64,000 nucleotides of DNA from NCBI GenBank assembly GCA_903927185.1, contig CAIYLW010000053.1, positions 21,532 through 85,531 on the forward strand, read 5' to 3'. A model generated the notes under the pieces. That model ran no database searches and was not told where the DNA came from. It was given only the letters and a program-made list of their open reading frames with translations. The number at the start of each line of letters is the position of its first letter. Position 1 is the first letter of the stretch. Origin of the DNA: an uncultured Bacteroidota bacterium (GTDB taxonomy: Bacteria > Bacteroidota > Bacteroidia > Chitinophagales > Chitinophagaceae). Positions 42,803 through 52,302 of the stretch are shown here, piece after piece. Made by a program: the position numbers and the translations under genes.

Positions 42803-44584
42803 TTAAATAATACCCATCTTTTTCATAAGGAAAGAGGCGTTTCTATTTTTAGCAACGCCTCTTTGTATTTTGTAACTGAATGATAATTCGTTGTTTTCAA
42901 TGATACTTTCAAAGCAATAGTTGACTACAATATTTGGATAATCTTGTTCTAATTCGCTTAATTTCAAATCGTGTGTGGCAAATAAAGTAACGCAGTTGAG
43001 TGCTAACATTTCTTTTACAAATTGAGCAGACCCAAAATATTTGTCTTCAGAATTTGTTCCCCGTAATATTTCATCTATCAAAACCAATGATGCAATTCCG
43101 TTTTTTACTCCATTCTTAATGGAACTAAGCTTTTTTAATTCAGCCATAAAGTAGGAAGTATTTTCTTGTAAAGAATCACTAATTCGGATAGAACTAAAGA
43201 TTTGCATCGGACTAAATAAGAAAGAACTTGCAGGAACAGAAAGTCCAGACTGAGCAAGAACCAGGTTTACGCCAATTGTTCTTAAGAAAGTGGTCTTCCC
43301 ACTCATATTAGATCCTGTAATCAGAAGCACTTTATTAGATCCTCCAATAATAATACTGTTTGCAACACGATTTTCTTTTGAAATCAATGGATGGGAAAGA
43401 TGCGTTGCTTGTATTTCCATCGCAGAATCTAAAATTTCAGGATAAGTATTTTCCTGATTATTAAATGCATAAACCGCAAAACTGTTTAATTTTTCTATTT
43501 CACCAACTAATTGAACCCATTTCTCTAACTGGTCACAATATTTTATTTTCCATTTTTCTAAGGCAAACATATTTTGTAGGTCGTATAGGAAAACAGGATT
43601 TATAATTGTGATTAAAAATATATTCAATCTTTGATCTATTCTGCTTGAAATTTTTGAAAGTTCATTTATTGCTAAATGAGCTTGTTGAGCAGTTTGTTGA
43701 AAGGATATCAATAACTTAGACTTGCCTGGATTTATTTTTTCAAATTGAAGAAGAATCTGTGCATACTGATTCAATATGGTTTCTTTTTTTCCAAGCAGAT
43801 TAAAATCTGATTGGAAATATTTAGCGTAAATACCTATTTGAACCCAGCCCAAAACAAAAACAATTCCTAATAAAGAATTATTCCCTGTTATAAGAGCTAC
43901 TGTAATCAAGGAAACATTAAAAACAGGTAAGGAATACCGTATGAATTTTGCCCATTTGCTTTTGTGCAAAATATTGTTGCTATTTAACCATTTAAATACA
44001 GGATCAAATGAAATATAATCCGTTTTAAGTAATAAAGAAGTTGCAATCACAGCTTCTATTACAGCCATTTGTTTACTATATATTTTAATTGCCTCTTGTT
44101 GATCAATGATATCATTTTTGCTTGTGTAGTTAACTTTAAATTGCTCTGCCAAAACTGCTTGTCCGTATTGTGTTAAGGTTCGATTGATAGTATGATATAA
44201 TGAACCTTTTCCAAATAAGTCTAGATCTGACCAAAATCCCATTCCATCATCAAAATTTTTTCCATCATCAAAACTATTGGGTGCCCCATCAATTTGATTT
44301 AATTCATTTTGAAATAGAAAGCTTAATTGAATTTCGTATTTCTCCCGATTTTTAATATTTACATACCAGCTAATCATCCCTAAAAATCCGATTAAAGACA
44401 TCACCAAAAACAGCAGCCATCCAATTTGAAATCGTTGAAACAAATGGTAAATGGAAAAAAGTATTAAAATAAAAAATAGGAGTCGAAAGGTTGATCCTAG
44501 AACCAATTTGTTTTTAAGTTTCTTTTGTTTTTTAATGGAATCTGCTAATTTTTTGGAATAGTAAGATGCTATATCTGAAGTCAT
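42803..44584 (-). CDS. Membrane-anchored MutS-family ATPase
   Basis: A 593-residue protein with a MutS-type ATPase at its C-terminus: Walker A GSNMSGKTTF (about 418-427), the signature region with SLQENTSYFMAELKKLSSI, Walker B LVLIDEILRGTNSEDK, and the H-loop LFATHDLKLSELE. The mismatch-reading N-terminal domain of MutS is missing. Instead there are two hydrophobic helices near residues 30-72 and another pair around 215-250, so the protein is probably in the inner membrane. Residues 101-113 contain a small internal repeat (FDDGKNFDDGMGF). Such MutS homologues with membrane segments recur in Bacteroidota, but their job is unknown. The last codons overlap the rnr terminator. Confidence 0.85.
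   Translation of the reverse strand: MTSDIASYYSKKLADSIKKQKKLKNKLVLGSTFRLLFFILILFSIYHLFQRFQIGWLLFLVMSLIGFLGMISWYVNIKNREKYEIQLSFLFQNELNQIDGAPNSFDDGKNFDDGMGFWSDLDLFGKGSLYHTINRTLTQYGQAVLAEQFKVNYTSKNDIIDQQEAIKIYSKQMAVIEAVIATSLLLKTDYISFDPVFKWLNSNNILHKSKWAKFIRYSLPVFNVSLITVALITGNNSLLGIVFVLGWVQIGIYAKYFQSDFNLLGKKETILNQYAQILLQFEKINPGKSKLLISFQQTAQQAHLAINELSKISSRIDQRLNIFLITIINPVFLYDLQNMFALEKWKIKYCDQLEKWVQLVGEIEKLNSFAVYAFNNQENTYPEILDSAMEIQATHLSHPLISKENRVANSIIIGGSNKVLLITGSNMSGKTTFLRTIGVNLVLAQSGLSVPASSFLFSPMQIFSSIRISDSLQENTSYFMAELKKLSSIKNGVKNGIASLVLIDEILRGTNSEDKYFGSAQFVKEMLALNCVTLFATHDLKLSELEQDYPNIVVNYCFESIIENNELSFSYKIQRGVAKNRNASFLMKKMGII
42831..42870 (+). terminator. Terminator of rnr, inside the converging MutS-like gene
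   Basis: Perfect 11-bp stem AAAGAGGCGTT (42831-42841) / AACGCCTCTTT (42854-42864), a 12-nt loop and a GTATTTTG tail. It lies within the last codons of the minus-strand MutS-like gene. Confidence 0.75.
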
Positions 44585-44589
44585 AAAAA

Positions 44590-45894
44590 TTAAAAATGAG
44601 ATTCTGTGAATTGGATGGACTCTTTTGCTAATTCTTTTAATACGGGTTCATATATGGAAGGGATGATGGGAATATGTAAACCCTTGTCAAGAATTTTTCC
44701 CTCCAATATAAGTACTGCTGCAATTCCTAAAGGAAGGCCAACGGTTTTTGCCATAGCAGTCTTTTGATCATCTTTTCCGATAGTTACTAAGGAGCTTTTT
44801 ATGCGATGTAAAGTGTCTCCAATGTTATATTCTATTTCGTGTAACATCACTACCATGTCTTTCTCTCCTGGCTTCAGTGCTAATTTATTTTCTAAAACAA
44901 ATTGAAGCACATCTGCGAAAGTGCCATTGTTCATAGGTATTTTTGTTTGATGATCATTCAATCCTAAATACTCAAACAATTCAATAATAGTTGTGTCAGA
45001 TAATTCATTTTTATTCAAATCTTTGAACCGCATATCAAAAAAATCGGCGATAGTCATTCCCTCAGTATTGATATTTTCTATTTCATCTGTAAACTTCCAA
45101 TCCACCATTTTTTTCCAACCCGAAATAAAAGTTGGATAACGTAAAGTTGTTCTAATAAAAGTATTAATGTCATTTAATTGATAAAGATCAATGTATGAAA
45201 TAGAGTCTCTATTTGGATAAAAAGAAAGTGAACTAAGCCCTGGAATTACTACTTGTTCTTTTGAATCAAATATTCTTGCATACGAATTTTCAAATACTTG
45301 TCCATCCTTTTTAAAAGTTGCACCAGCTTTACCGGCAAGGACTACATTACGGGGATTCCAACTAATTTTATAATGCCAGGGATTATCGTCATCCTCAGGA
45401 GCTACCAAACCACCACAATGCGATTTGAAAGAACTTATTTTTCCATTTTTTGATTTTATCTCGTCAATCAATTTCATAGCACTCATATGATCGATGCCTG
45501 GATCGAGACCCATTTCGCATAGAAACAATAATCCCTTTTTGTTGATTTTATCAGACAGTGCTTGAATCTTTGTATCTGTATAAGAAGCAGTAAGGAGGTT
45601 CTTACCAAACTCTATGCAGTCCATTGCAATCAAATAATGCAAAAAGGGAGGCATCATTGAAATAACGATATCCGCATTAGCTACTAATTTCTTTCTATCT
45701 ATTTCGCTTTCTATATTAATTTTTACCGCTTTCGTGTTTGGATGGTCTTCTAACTTAGCTCGAACAACTTCCAAATTATTGTCTGCAACTATGAGCAGCC
45801 AGTTATTTTCTGCCGATTTATTTTTGAGATAATCTATTAGTACCGTTGCAGATTTACCTGCACCAAATAAAAGGAGGCTCTTGCTGAATTTCAT
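44590..45894 (-). CDS. Saccharopine dehydrogenase-like oxidoreductase
   Basis: A 434-residue cytosolic protein with an N-terminal Rossmann fold (LLLFGAGKSATVLIDYL, then IVADNN and ADIVISMMPPFLHYLIAMDCIE) and the saccharopine dehydrogenase C-terminal domain (CEMGLDPGIDHMSAMKLIDEI, FKSHCGGLVAPEDDDNPWHYKISWNPRNVVLAG). These match the glutamate-forming (Lys9-type) branch that converts saccharopine to aminoadipate semialdehyde in lysine degradation. Bacterial homologues also serve other pathways, so the reaction is inferred. It lies 5 bp upstream of the MutS-like gene on the same strand. Confidence 0.9.
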   Translation of the reverse strand: MKFSKSLLLFGAGKSATVLIDYLKNKSAENNWLLIVADNNLEVVRAKLEDHPNTKAVKINIESEIDRKKLVANADIVISMMPPFLHYLIAMDCIEFGKNLLTASYTDTKIQALSDKINKKGLLFLCEMGLDPGIDHMSAMKLIDEIKSKNGKISSFKSHCGGLVAPEDDDNPWHYKISWNPRNVVLAGKAGATFKKDGQVFENSYARIFDSKEQVVIPGLSSLSFYPNRDSISYIDLYQLNDINTFIRTTLRYPTFISGWKKMVDWKFTDEIENINTEGMTIADFFDMRFKDLNKNELSDTTIIELFEYLGLNDHQTKIPMNNGTFADVLQFVLENKLALKPGEKDMVVMLHEIEYNIGDTLHRIKSSLVTIGKDDQKTAMAKTVGLPLGIAAVLILEGKILDKGLHIPIIPSIYEPVLKELAKESIQFTESHF

Positions 45895-45996
45895 AAATAA
45901 TAGTCTTGTTAAATCCTTTTACAAATCTAGCGTAACCAAATCTTTTAGAAGACTGTAACAAAATATTTATTCGATCGTCCTATAGAAAAACAACTC

Positions 45997-46716
45997 ATGA
46001 AAAAATACCTTTTTACTCTAGCAATCTTATTGGGGGGAATCGCAGCCACCCAGGCCCAAAAAAATATACATGATGATCATTCAATGGGAAGAGCTGTTGC
46101 TTCTTTTCATGGAATTAAAATATCTGCAGGGATCAATCTTTATTTATCCCAATCAACTGCAGAAGGCTTAGCGGTAAGTGCTTCTAGCATTGAGTATCGC
46201 GATAAAATTGTAACCGAAGTTGAAAATGGGATCCTGAAAATTTCTTTAGGAGATCAGGGATCTTGGGGAATCGGTAATTTGGGTAATCACAAAATGAAAG
46301 CTTATGTATCGGCAAAATATATGGATCTTTTAACTGCTTCGGGTGGTTCGGATGTATTTATCGATGGTATTCTGCAGGTTGACAAGTTAAAAGTGCAGCT
46401 TTCCGGTGGTTCAGATTTGTTTGGAAAATTAGTGGTTGATGATTTAACTGTTAATGCAAGTGGAGGCAGTGATGCTAAGCTTACTGGATCTGCCAATCAT
46501 TTAAATATTAATATAAGTGGAGGTAGTGATTTTAAAGGTGCTGATTTAAATACAGAATATTGTATTATCCATGCAAGTGGTGGAAGTGATGCTTTTATAC
46601 ACGTGAATAAGGATTTAGAAAGTCATGCAAGTGGAGGTAGTGATATTCGATATACAGGAACTCCCGCAACTAAAAACAGTAGTTCAGGAGATGGCTCGGT
46701 TAAAAAAAGAAATTAA
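45997..46716 (+). CDS. Head-GIN domain (DUF2807) secreted protein with six SGGSD repeats
   Basis: A 239-residue protein with signal peptide (1-20, ending TQAQ). The GIN domain starts with FHGIKISAGINLYLSQS and continues as a right-handed beta-helix of short strands. The pentapeptide SGGSD recurs at residues 115, 136, 155, 174, 194 and 212, i.e. every 18-21 residues, about one helix turn, so Gly/Ser/Asp stack into a ladder on one face. The last about 20 residues are Ser/Lys-rich and probably disordered. The family is widespread in Bacteroidota as exported proteins of unknown role; the Asp ladder might bind a cation. It is divergent from the saccharopine dehydrogenase gene. Confidence 0.9.
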   Translation: MKKYLFTLAILLGGIAATQAQKNIHDDHSMGRAVASFHGIKISAGINLYLSQSTAEGLAVSASSIEYRDKIVTEVENGILKISLGDQGSWGIGNLGNHKMKAYVSAKYMDLLTASGGSDVFIDGILQVDKLKVQLSGGSDLFGKLVVDDLTVNASGGSDAKLTGSANHLNINISGGSDFKGADLNTEYCIIHASGGSDAFIHVNKDLESHASGGSDIRYTGTPATKNSSSGDGSVKKRN

Positions 46717-46735
46717 TACCAAAATTATCACTATA

Positions 46736-46766
46736 AAAGCCTCCAATACTGAATTGGGGGCTTTCT
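46736..46766 (+). terminator. Terminator after the GIN-domain gene
   Basis: Twelve-bp stem AAAGCCTCCAAT / ATTGGGGGCTTT (46736-46747 with 46753-46764, one G:T pair) with a 5-nt loop. The T-tail is short. Confidence 0.75.
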
Positions 46767-46915
46767 GATTTTAAGGATCACTAAAATCATTGGATTGTAG
46801 CTATTTAAAACCTTGATTTTTAAGGTAAAATGGAGTGGTAAGGCATCTGTTCACTTTTGTGGATAAAACTGCTTAAAAAACAAGGTTTTAAAGCAATTTT
46901 ACCCCTTGAAAAGAC

Positions 46916-46923
46916 TATATTTG
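46916..46923 (+). promoter_or_regulatory. Promoter -7 box (TATATTTG) of gyrA
   Basis: Exact TAnnTTTG match 65 bp before the gyrA ATG. The -33 region has only T-rich near-matches at non-ideal spacing. Confidence 0.45.
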
Positions 46924-46988
46924 CCAACCTTGAAAATGGGTCAGAAATTGACCTTTCATTTGAACAAACTCAAGTATAGAAAAGATAC

Positions 46989-49667
46989 ATGGAAGATCCG
47001 CAAATACCAGAACAAACAAGCGATAGTGATCGAATTATTCGCGTAAATATTGAAGAACAAATGAAAACGGCCTATATCGATTATTCGATGTCGGTAATTG
47101 TTGGTCGTGCACTACCTGATGTTAGGGATGGTTTTAAGCCAGTACACCGGAGGGTTTTGTATGCGATGACTGAATTAGGTAACTACAGCAATAAGCCTTA
47201 TAAAAAATCTGCCCGTATTGTAGGGGAAGTAATGGGTAAGTTTCACCCACATGGTGATTCTTCGATATATGACACCCTGGTTCGTATGGCTCAGAATTGG
47301 ACGATGCGTTATATTATGGTAGATAGTCAGGGTAACTTCGGTAACCAAGATGGAGATCCGCCGGCTGCTATGCGTTATACTGAGGCACGTTTACATAAGA
47401 TTGCAGAAGCAATGTTGGATGATATTGAAAAAGATACGGTCGACTTTCAGTTGAATTTTGATGATTCATTGAGAGAGCCAACAGTTCTTCCAACTCGGAT
47501 CCCTCAATTATTGGTAAATGGATCTTCAGGAATTGCCGTTGGTATGGCTACCAATATGTTACCTCACAACTTAAGCGAAGTAATTGATGGTTGTGTAGCA
47601 TATATCGATAATAAAGAAATTACTTGTGAAGAATTAATCAATTACGTAAAAGCACCTGATTTTCCTACTGGAGGAATTATTTTCGGTATGGAAGGTGTTA
47701 AACAGGGATTATTAACTGGTCGCGGTAGAGTAGTACTACGTGGTAAAGTTCAAATAGATACTAAACCATCAGGCAGAGAACAAATTGTTATTACAGAAGT
47801 TCCTTATCAAGTTAATAGAGATCAATTAACTGATAGAATCGGACAACTTGTAAATGAAAAAGTTGTTGAAGGAATTGCGCACGTAAATAACGAAAGTAAT
47901 AATAGAGAAGGAACCAGAATTGTAATTGATTTAAAGAAAGATGTGATTGCGCAAGTAATCATCAATCAATTATATAAATACACAGAACTACAAACCAGCT
48001 ATGGCACCAATAATGTAGTAATTAGCAAGGGCCGTCCTAAAATTATGAACTTAAGAGAGCTCATTGTTGAGTTTATTGAGTTCAGAATGGAAGTGGTAAT
48101 TCGAAGAGCAAAATTTGAATTACGTAAAGCGGAAGAACGCGCTCATATTTTAGAAGGGTATTTGAAAGCCTTGGATCATTTGGATGAAGTTATTGCGTTG
48201 ATTCGTGCTAGCAGAACGCCAGAAGAAGCTAAGTTGGCATTAATGGAAAAGAGTTCGCAAGAGAATTGGTATTTGAATAGCGATATGTTCAGTGAACTTG
48301 CTGAAGATATATATAATCAGGCTCGCGGTCTTTCTGAAGAACAATCAAAAGCCATACTGGAACTGCGTTTGCAGCGTTTAACCGGAATGGAACGTGATAA
48401 AATTGTAGAAGAATTTAACGGATTAATTTTAACTATCAAAGGGTTAAAAGAATTATTAGCTAGTGAATTTCTTCGATTTGAATTGATCAAAAAAGAATTA
48501 TACGAGGTTAAAGAAAAGTTTGGTGACGCAAGAAAAAGTGAAATTCAATATTTAGCAGACGAAATGCGTATTGAAGACTTAATTGAAGATGAAGATGTAG
48601 TAATTACTATTTCTCATTTGGGATATATTAAGCGTACTTCTGCTACAGAATATCGTCAGCAAAGAAGAGGCGGCAGGGGAGCTGTAGGTTCAAAAACCAG
48701 AGAAGAAGATTTTGTAGAGCATTTATTTGTGGCATCTACACACGATACCATGATGTTCTTTACCGAAAAAGGTAGATGTTATTGGTTACGTGTTTACGAA
48801 ATACCGGAAGGTGAAAAACAAAGTAAAGGAAGAGCTATACAGAACCTGATTCAATTACCAGGGGATGATAAAGTAAAAGCAATTATTGAAGTTAAAAAAT
48901 TGAATGATAAAGCATTTGTTCAAAGCCACTATATCGTTCTTTGTACCAAGAAAGGAATCATCAAAAAAACTTCTTTGGAAGATTTTAGTCGTGTTCGTAG
49001 TACCGGTGTAAATGCCATTACAATTGTGGAAGGCGATGAATTATTGGAAGCAAAAATGACTGACGGAAGTTCAGAAATCATGTTAGCTTTAAAAAGTGGT
49101 AGGGCCATTCGCTTTGAAGAAACTAAAGTTCGTTCAACTGGAAGAGGTGCAATTGGTGTAGGTGGGATTGAAGTGGATGATGAGACTGACGAAGTGGTTG
49201 GGATGATTTGTGTAAATAAGGAGGATGCCACCAGAACAGTTTTAGTAGTTAGTGAAAAAGGATTTGGTAAAAGAACGGCAATTGATGAATACCGCATCAC
49301 CAATAGAGGTGGTAAAGGAGTAAAAACAATTAACGTAACAGAGAAAACTGGAAGATTAGTTGATATTTTATATGTGACTGAGAAAGAAGATTTAATAATT
49401 ACTTGTAAGTCAGGTATCACTATTCGAACAGGAATTGCCGATATTCGCGAAGCGGGTAGAGCTACCCAAGGAGTAAAATTAATTCGGTTAGATGAAGGTG
49501 ATGAGATTGCTGCTATTTCACAAATTGAAGATCAGGAAGAAGAAATCGTTGAGAATGTTACAGATGAATTGAACGAAATTGTAACTGATGAACCAGCAGA
49601 AAATCAACCTGATTCTGATCAAACTAATAATTTAGATACTGATACACAAACATCTGAAAATCAATAA
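46989..49667 (+). CDS. gyrA: DNA gyrase subunit A
   Basis: An 892-residue type IIA topoisomerase subunit that breaks and rejoins DNA during negative supercoiling. The catalytic Tyr is Y130 in AAMRYTEARL. The quinolone-determining region is HPHGDSSIYDTLVRMAQ with S91 and D95 (E. coli S83 and D87), i.e. wild-type-like. The C-terminal beta-pinwheel begins around residue 530 and carries the GyrA box as QQRRGGRGAVG, which is needed for wrapping. The last about 40 residues are acidic and Asn/Gln-rich, probably a disordered tail. It is followed 13 bp later by a TPR gene. Confidence 0.97.
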   Translation: MEDPQIPEQTSDSDRIIRVNIEEQMKTAYIDYSMSVIVGRALPDVRDGFKPVHRRVLYAMTELGNYSNKPYKKSARIVGEVMGKFHPHGDSSIYDTLVRMAQNWTMRYIMVDSQGNFGNQDGDPPAAMRYTEARLHKIAEAMLDDIEKDTVDFQLNFDDSLREPTVLPTRIPQLLVNGSSGIAVGMATNMLPHNLSEVIDGCVAYIDNKEITCEELINYVKAPDFPTGGIIFGMEGVKQGLLTGRGRVVLRGKVQIDTKPSGREQIVITEVPYQVNRDQLTDRIGQLVNEKVVEGIAHVNNESNNREGTRIVIDLKKDVIAQVIINQLYKYTELQTSYGTNNVVISKGRPKIMNLRELIVEFIEFRMEVVIRRAKFELRKAEERAHILEGYLKALDHLDEVIALIRASRTPEEAKLALMEKSSQENWYLNSDMFSELAEDIYNQARGLSEEQSKAILELRLQRLTGMERDKIVEEFNGLILTIKGLKELLASEFLRFELIKKELYEVKEKFGDARKSEIQYLADEMRIEDLIEDEDVVITISHLGYIKRTSATEYRQQRRGGRGAVGSKTREEDFVEHLFVASTHDTMMFFTEKGRCYWLRVYEIPEGEKQSKGRAIQNLIQLPGDDKVKAIIEVKKLNDKAFVQSHYIVLCTKKGIIKKTSLEDFSRVRSTGVNAITIVEGDELLEAKMTDGSSEIMLALKSGRAIRFEETKVRSTGRGAIGVGGIEVDDETDEVVGMICVNKEDATRTVLVVSEKGFGKRTAIDEYRITNRGGKGVKTINVTEKTGRLVDILYVTEKEDLIITCKSGITIRTGIADIREAGRATQGVKLIRLDEGDEIAAISQIEDQEEEIVENVTDELNEIVTDEPAENQPDSDQTNNLDTDTQTSENQ

Positions 49668-49680
49668 TAAATAATCTTTT

Positions 49681-51060
49681 ATGAAGAAGCTACAATTGCT
49701 TTCTATGATTGCCCTAATAGCATTGGGAACAAACGCACAAGACTTTAAAAAAGTTCAAACAAACCTGCTGATCAATAAACTAGAAGACGCTAAAACAGAG
49801 ATTGATAAGGTAGCGGCTGATCCAAAAGCTCAGGGGAAAGCTGAAACCTGGTATTATAAGTCTAAAGTATATGCAGCTTTATCAAAAGATGCTGTTGCAA
49901 GTAAAAAGTATCCAACTTTAATAGCTGATGCTGATGCAGCAGTACAAAAATTAATTTCATTGGATCCAACATTTGTTCAAATTAAGGAAAAGGGAGCAGA
50001 AGCAATTTTCGATTTATATTCTTATGGCTTTAATAATGGTATCAGAACTTTTAATGGCAAAAATTGGGATTCAGCTTGTATTTATTTTGGAATAGCCGTA
50101 AACTATAGTGATATTCTTTTCAAAAATAAACTGACTAAGGATCAAAATATGTCATTTGATACTACTTCCATATTGTATGCAGGATATTCTGGTCAAAATG
50201 CAAGTAAACCAGAATTTGCACTTAAATATTATACACGTTTAGCAGATGCGAAAGTGGCAACTGAAGGATATTTAGATGTTTATAAGTATTTGGTAATTAC
50301 TTATATGAATGAGAAGAATGAAGCCGATTTCAGAAAATACTTAGCAATAGCTAGAACAGTTTTCCCGAAAGAAACATGGGATGATTATGAAATTGAATAC
50401 ATAGATAGAAACTTTTCACTTGCTGATAAAGTAGCGTATTATGATAAAGCAGAAGCGGCTGGAACTTTAACAGAAATGCAATATTTGCAATTTGGAGAGA
50501 TCTTTATTAATGTAAAACATGATACAAAAGATAAAGGCAAATATGATAGCACTCAATTAGATGGTTACGAGAAAAAAGGAGTCGAGGCATACAAAAAAGG
50601 ATTTGGTAAAAACAATCAAAATCCAATAGCTTCATATAATGTAGGAGTAATCTATTATAATAATTTTGGTCTTTTAGATGATAAAGTAACTGCTAATATT
50701 AAGCAAGTACAAACCATTAACGGATCTAAACCTACTGAAAAAGATCCTAAAAAGAAAGCAGCGATTGATGCTAAGTATAAAGGTTTAACAGATCCTTACT
50801 TTAAAGCGAATGCTGATTTATTGAAGCCTATAAATGATAACCTTGATCAGGCAATTGAATGGTTAGAAAAAACATATAACATTGAAAAAGCTAAATCATC
50901 AAGAACTTCTACCGATAAAAGTATTGGTAATAAGACAGTTGATTTTTTAGCAAATATGTTCCAATATAAACGAGATAATGTTCGTGGAAAAGATCCAAAA
51001 GCCTTCGATGCTTTTGATGTAAAATATAAATTGTACGATGCGGAACACGATAAGTTTTAA
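49681..51060 (+). CDS. Secreted TPR-like protein downstream of gyrA
   Basis: A 459-residue protein with signal peptide (1-19, ending TNAQ). Mostly alpha-helical, with TPR-like pairs (AETWYYKSKVYAALSKD, ADADAAVQKLISLDPTFVQIKE, PEFALKYYTRLADAKVATEGYLDVYKYLVITYMNE). Its C-terminus YDAEHDKF shows no sorting motif. It begins 13 bp after the gyrA stop, so it is co-transcribed with it. A tie to DNA topology is unlikely since it is exported; the linkage may just be conserved synteny. Function unknown. Confidence 0.88.
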   Translation: MKKLQLLSMIALIALGTNAQDFKKVQTNLLINKLEDAKTEIDKVAADPKAQGKAETWYYKSKVYAALSKDAVASKKYPTLIADADAAVQKLISLDPTFVQIKEKGAEAIFDLYSYGFNNGIRTFNGKNWDSACIYFGIAVNYSDILFKNKLTKDQNMSFDTTSILYAGYSGQNASKPEFALKYYTRLADAKVATEGYLDVYKYLVITYMNEKNEADFRKYLAIARTVFPKETWDDYEIEYIDRNFSLADKVAYYDKAEAAGTLTEMQYLQFGEIFINVKHDTKDKGKYDSTQLDGYEKKGVEAYKKGFGKNNQNPIASYNVGVIYYNNFGLLDDKVTANIKQVQTINGSKPTEKDPKKKAAIDAKYKGLTDPYFKANADLLKPINDNLDQAIEWLEKTYNIEKAKSSRTSTDKSIGNKTVDFLANMFQYKRDNVRGKDPKAFDAFDVKYKLYDAEHDKF

Positions 51061-51088
51061 ATAATTCAAAAGTAAAAAGTAAAAAAGC

Positions 51089-51122
51089 AAAAGCCGTTTC
51101 CGAAAGGAGCGGCTTTTGTGTT
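51089..51122 (+). terminator. Terminator of the gyrA-TPR unit
   Basis: Stem AAAAGCCG / CGGCTTTT (51089-51096 with 51110-51117) enclosing an inner TTCC-GAAA-GGA helix, then a short T-rich tail. Confidence 0.8.
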
Positions 51123-51279
51123 ATATATTTCAGATGCGTTTTTGAAATACATTTTATAAGTATTTTGAAATCTATTGATTGTACAATATACTTAACATAA
51201 TATTAATTATAGGTAATATTATGATCAGTTAGATAGGGTTAAATATGTAAATTGTTCTAATTTCCCTTAAAAATTAAAT

Positions 51280-52302
51280 ATGCTCGAACGTCGTTCCTTT
51301 TTAAAATTAGGTTCCTTAGGATTATCAGCACTTACATTTTCTGGGTTTAAATCAGAAACTGAAACAAGAAAACCAATTGTGATTTCTACCTGGAAAGAAG
51401 GAATTGCTGCGAATATAGCCGCCTGGAATATTTTAAGAGTTGGCGGTCGTGCCTTAGATGCCGTTGAGCAAGGTGTGATGGTTACAGAATCTTCTTTAAA
51501 CTGCTGTGTGGGTCTCGGTGCCAATCCGGATCGTGATGGATATGTAACGCTCGATTCCTGTATCATGGATGAATTTGCTAACTGTGGCAGTGTAGCTTTT
51601 TTAGAAAGAATTAAACATCCTGTTTCTGTTGCTCGCCGGGTAATGGAAAAAACACCACACGTGATGCTGGTTGGATCTGGTGCACAACAATTTGCTTTAT
51701 CTCAAGGATTTCCATTAGAACCACAGAAATTGTCGGAGGATGCACAAAAAGCATATGATAACTGGCTCCTTAAAAGCGAATACAAACCCGTTATTAATAT
51801 TGAAAATTCTAATACTTTAAAAAAAGAATCAGCATTTGTCCCTCATAAATTAGAAAATGGTAACTGGAATCATGATACCATTGGTATGGTAGCCATGGAT
51901 TCGAATGGAAATTTGAGTGGATCTTGCACAACTAGTGGTATGGGTTTTAAAATGCGCGGCAGACTAGGGGACTCCCCTATCATCGGCGCCGGATTGTTTG
52001 TCGACAATGAAATTGGGGCTGCTACTGCTACTGGTCAGGGTGAAGATGTAATCAGAATTTGTGGTTCACATTTGGTTGTAGAATTGATGCGTCAGGGACT
52101 TTCACCTGAAAATGCTTGTAAAACTGCTGTTGAAAGGATTATCAAAATCAAAGGGGCATCTGCAAAAGATATTCAAGTAGGATTTATAGCCATCAATAAA
52201 AAAGGTGAATACGGCGGATATTGTATACAAAAAGGATTTGATTTTGCGGTTTGTTACGCAGACAATAAAAATTTTATGGTACCAGGAAAATTTCTGATTT
52301 AA
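51280..52302 (+). CDS. N4-(beta-N-acetylglucosaminyl)-L-asparaginase, Tat-exported
   Basis: A 340-residue Ntn hydrolase that cleaves the bond between asparagine and N-acetylglucosamine in glycoasparagine. It is made as a precursor that self-cleaves before T200 (HDTIGMVAMD) to expose the Thr nucleophile. The upstream block TESSLNCCVGLGANPDRDG and the downstream RLGDSPIIGAGLFVDNEIGAATATGQGEDVIR match this family. The N-terminus ERRSFLKLGSLGLSALTF is a twin-arginine signal, so the enzyme is exported folded to the periplasm. It overlaps cutC by one base (TAATG). Likely role: breakdown of glycopeptides. Confidence 0.94.
   Translation: MLERRSFLKLGSLGLSALTFSGFKSETETRKPIVISTWKEGIAANIAAWNILRVGGRALDAVEQGVMVTESSLNCCVGLGANPDRDGYVTLDSCIMDEFANCGSVAFLERIKHPVSVARRVMEKTPHVMLVGSGAQQFALSQGFPLEPQKLSEDAQKAYDNWLLKSEYKPVINIENSNTLKKESAFVPHKLENGNWNHDTIGMVAMDSNGNLSGSCTTSGMGFKMRGRLGDSPIIGAGLFVDNEIGAATATGQGEDVIRICGSHLVVELMRQGLSPENACKTAVERIIKIKGASAKDIQVGFIAINKKGEYGGYCIQKGFDFAVCYADNKNFMVPGKFLI

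Noticed and set aside
45997..46716. Repeats in the GIN-domain gene considered as DNA-level regulatory repeats
   Set aside because: The periodicity is in the protein motif, and the codons between motifs vary.
48929..49420. A 163-codon frame antisense to gyrA
   Set aside because: gyrA is certain here; long antisense frames are common opposite genes of this codon use.
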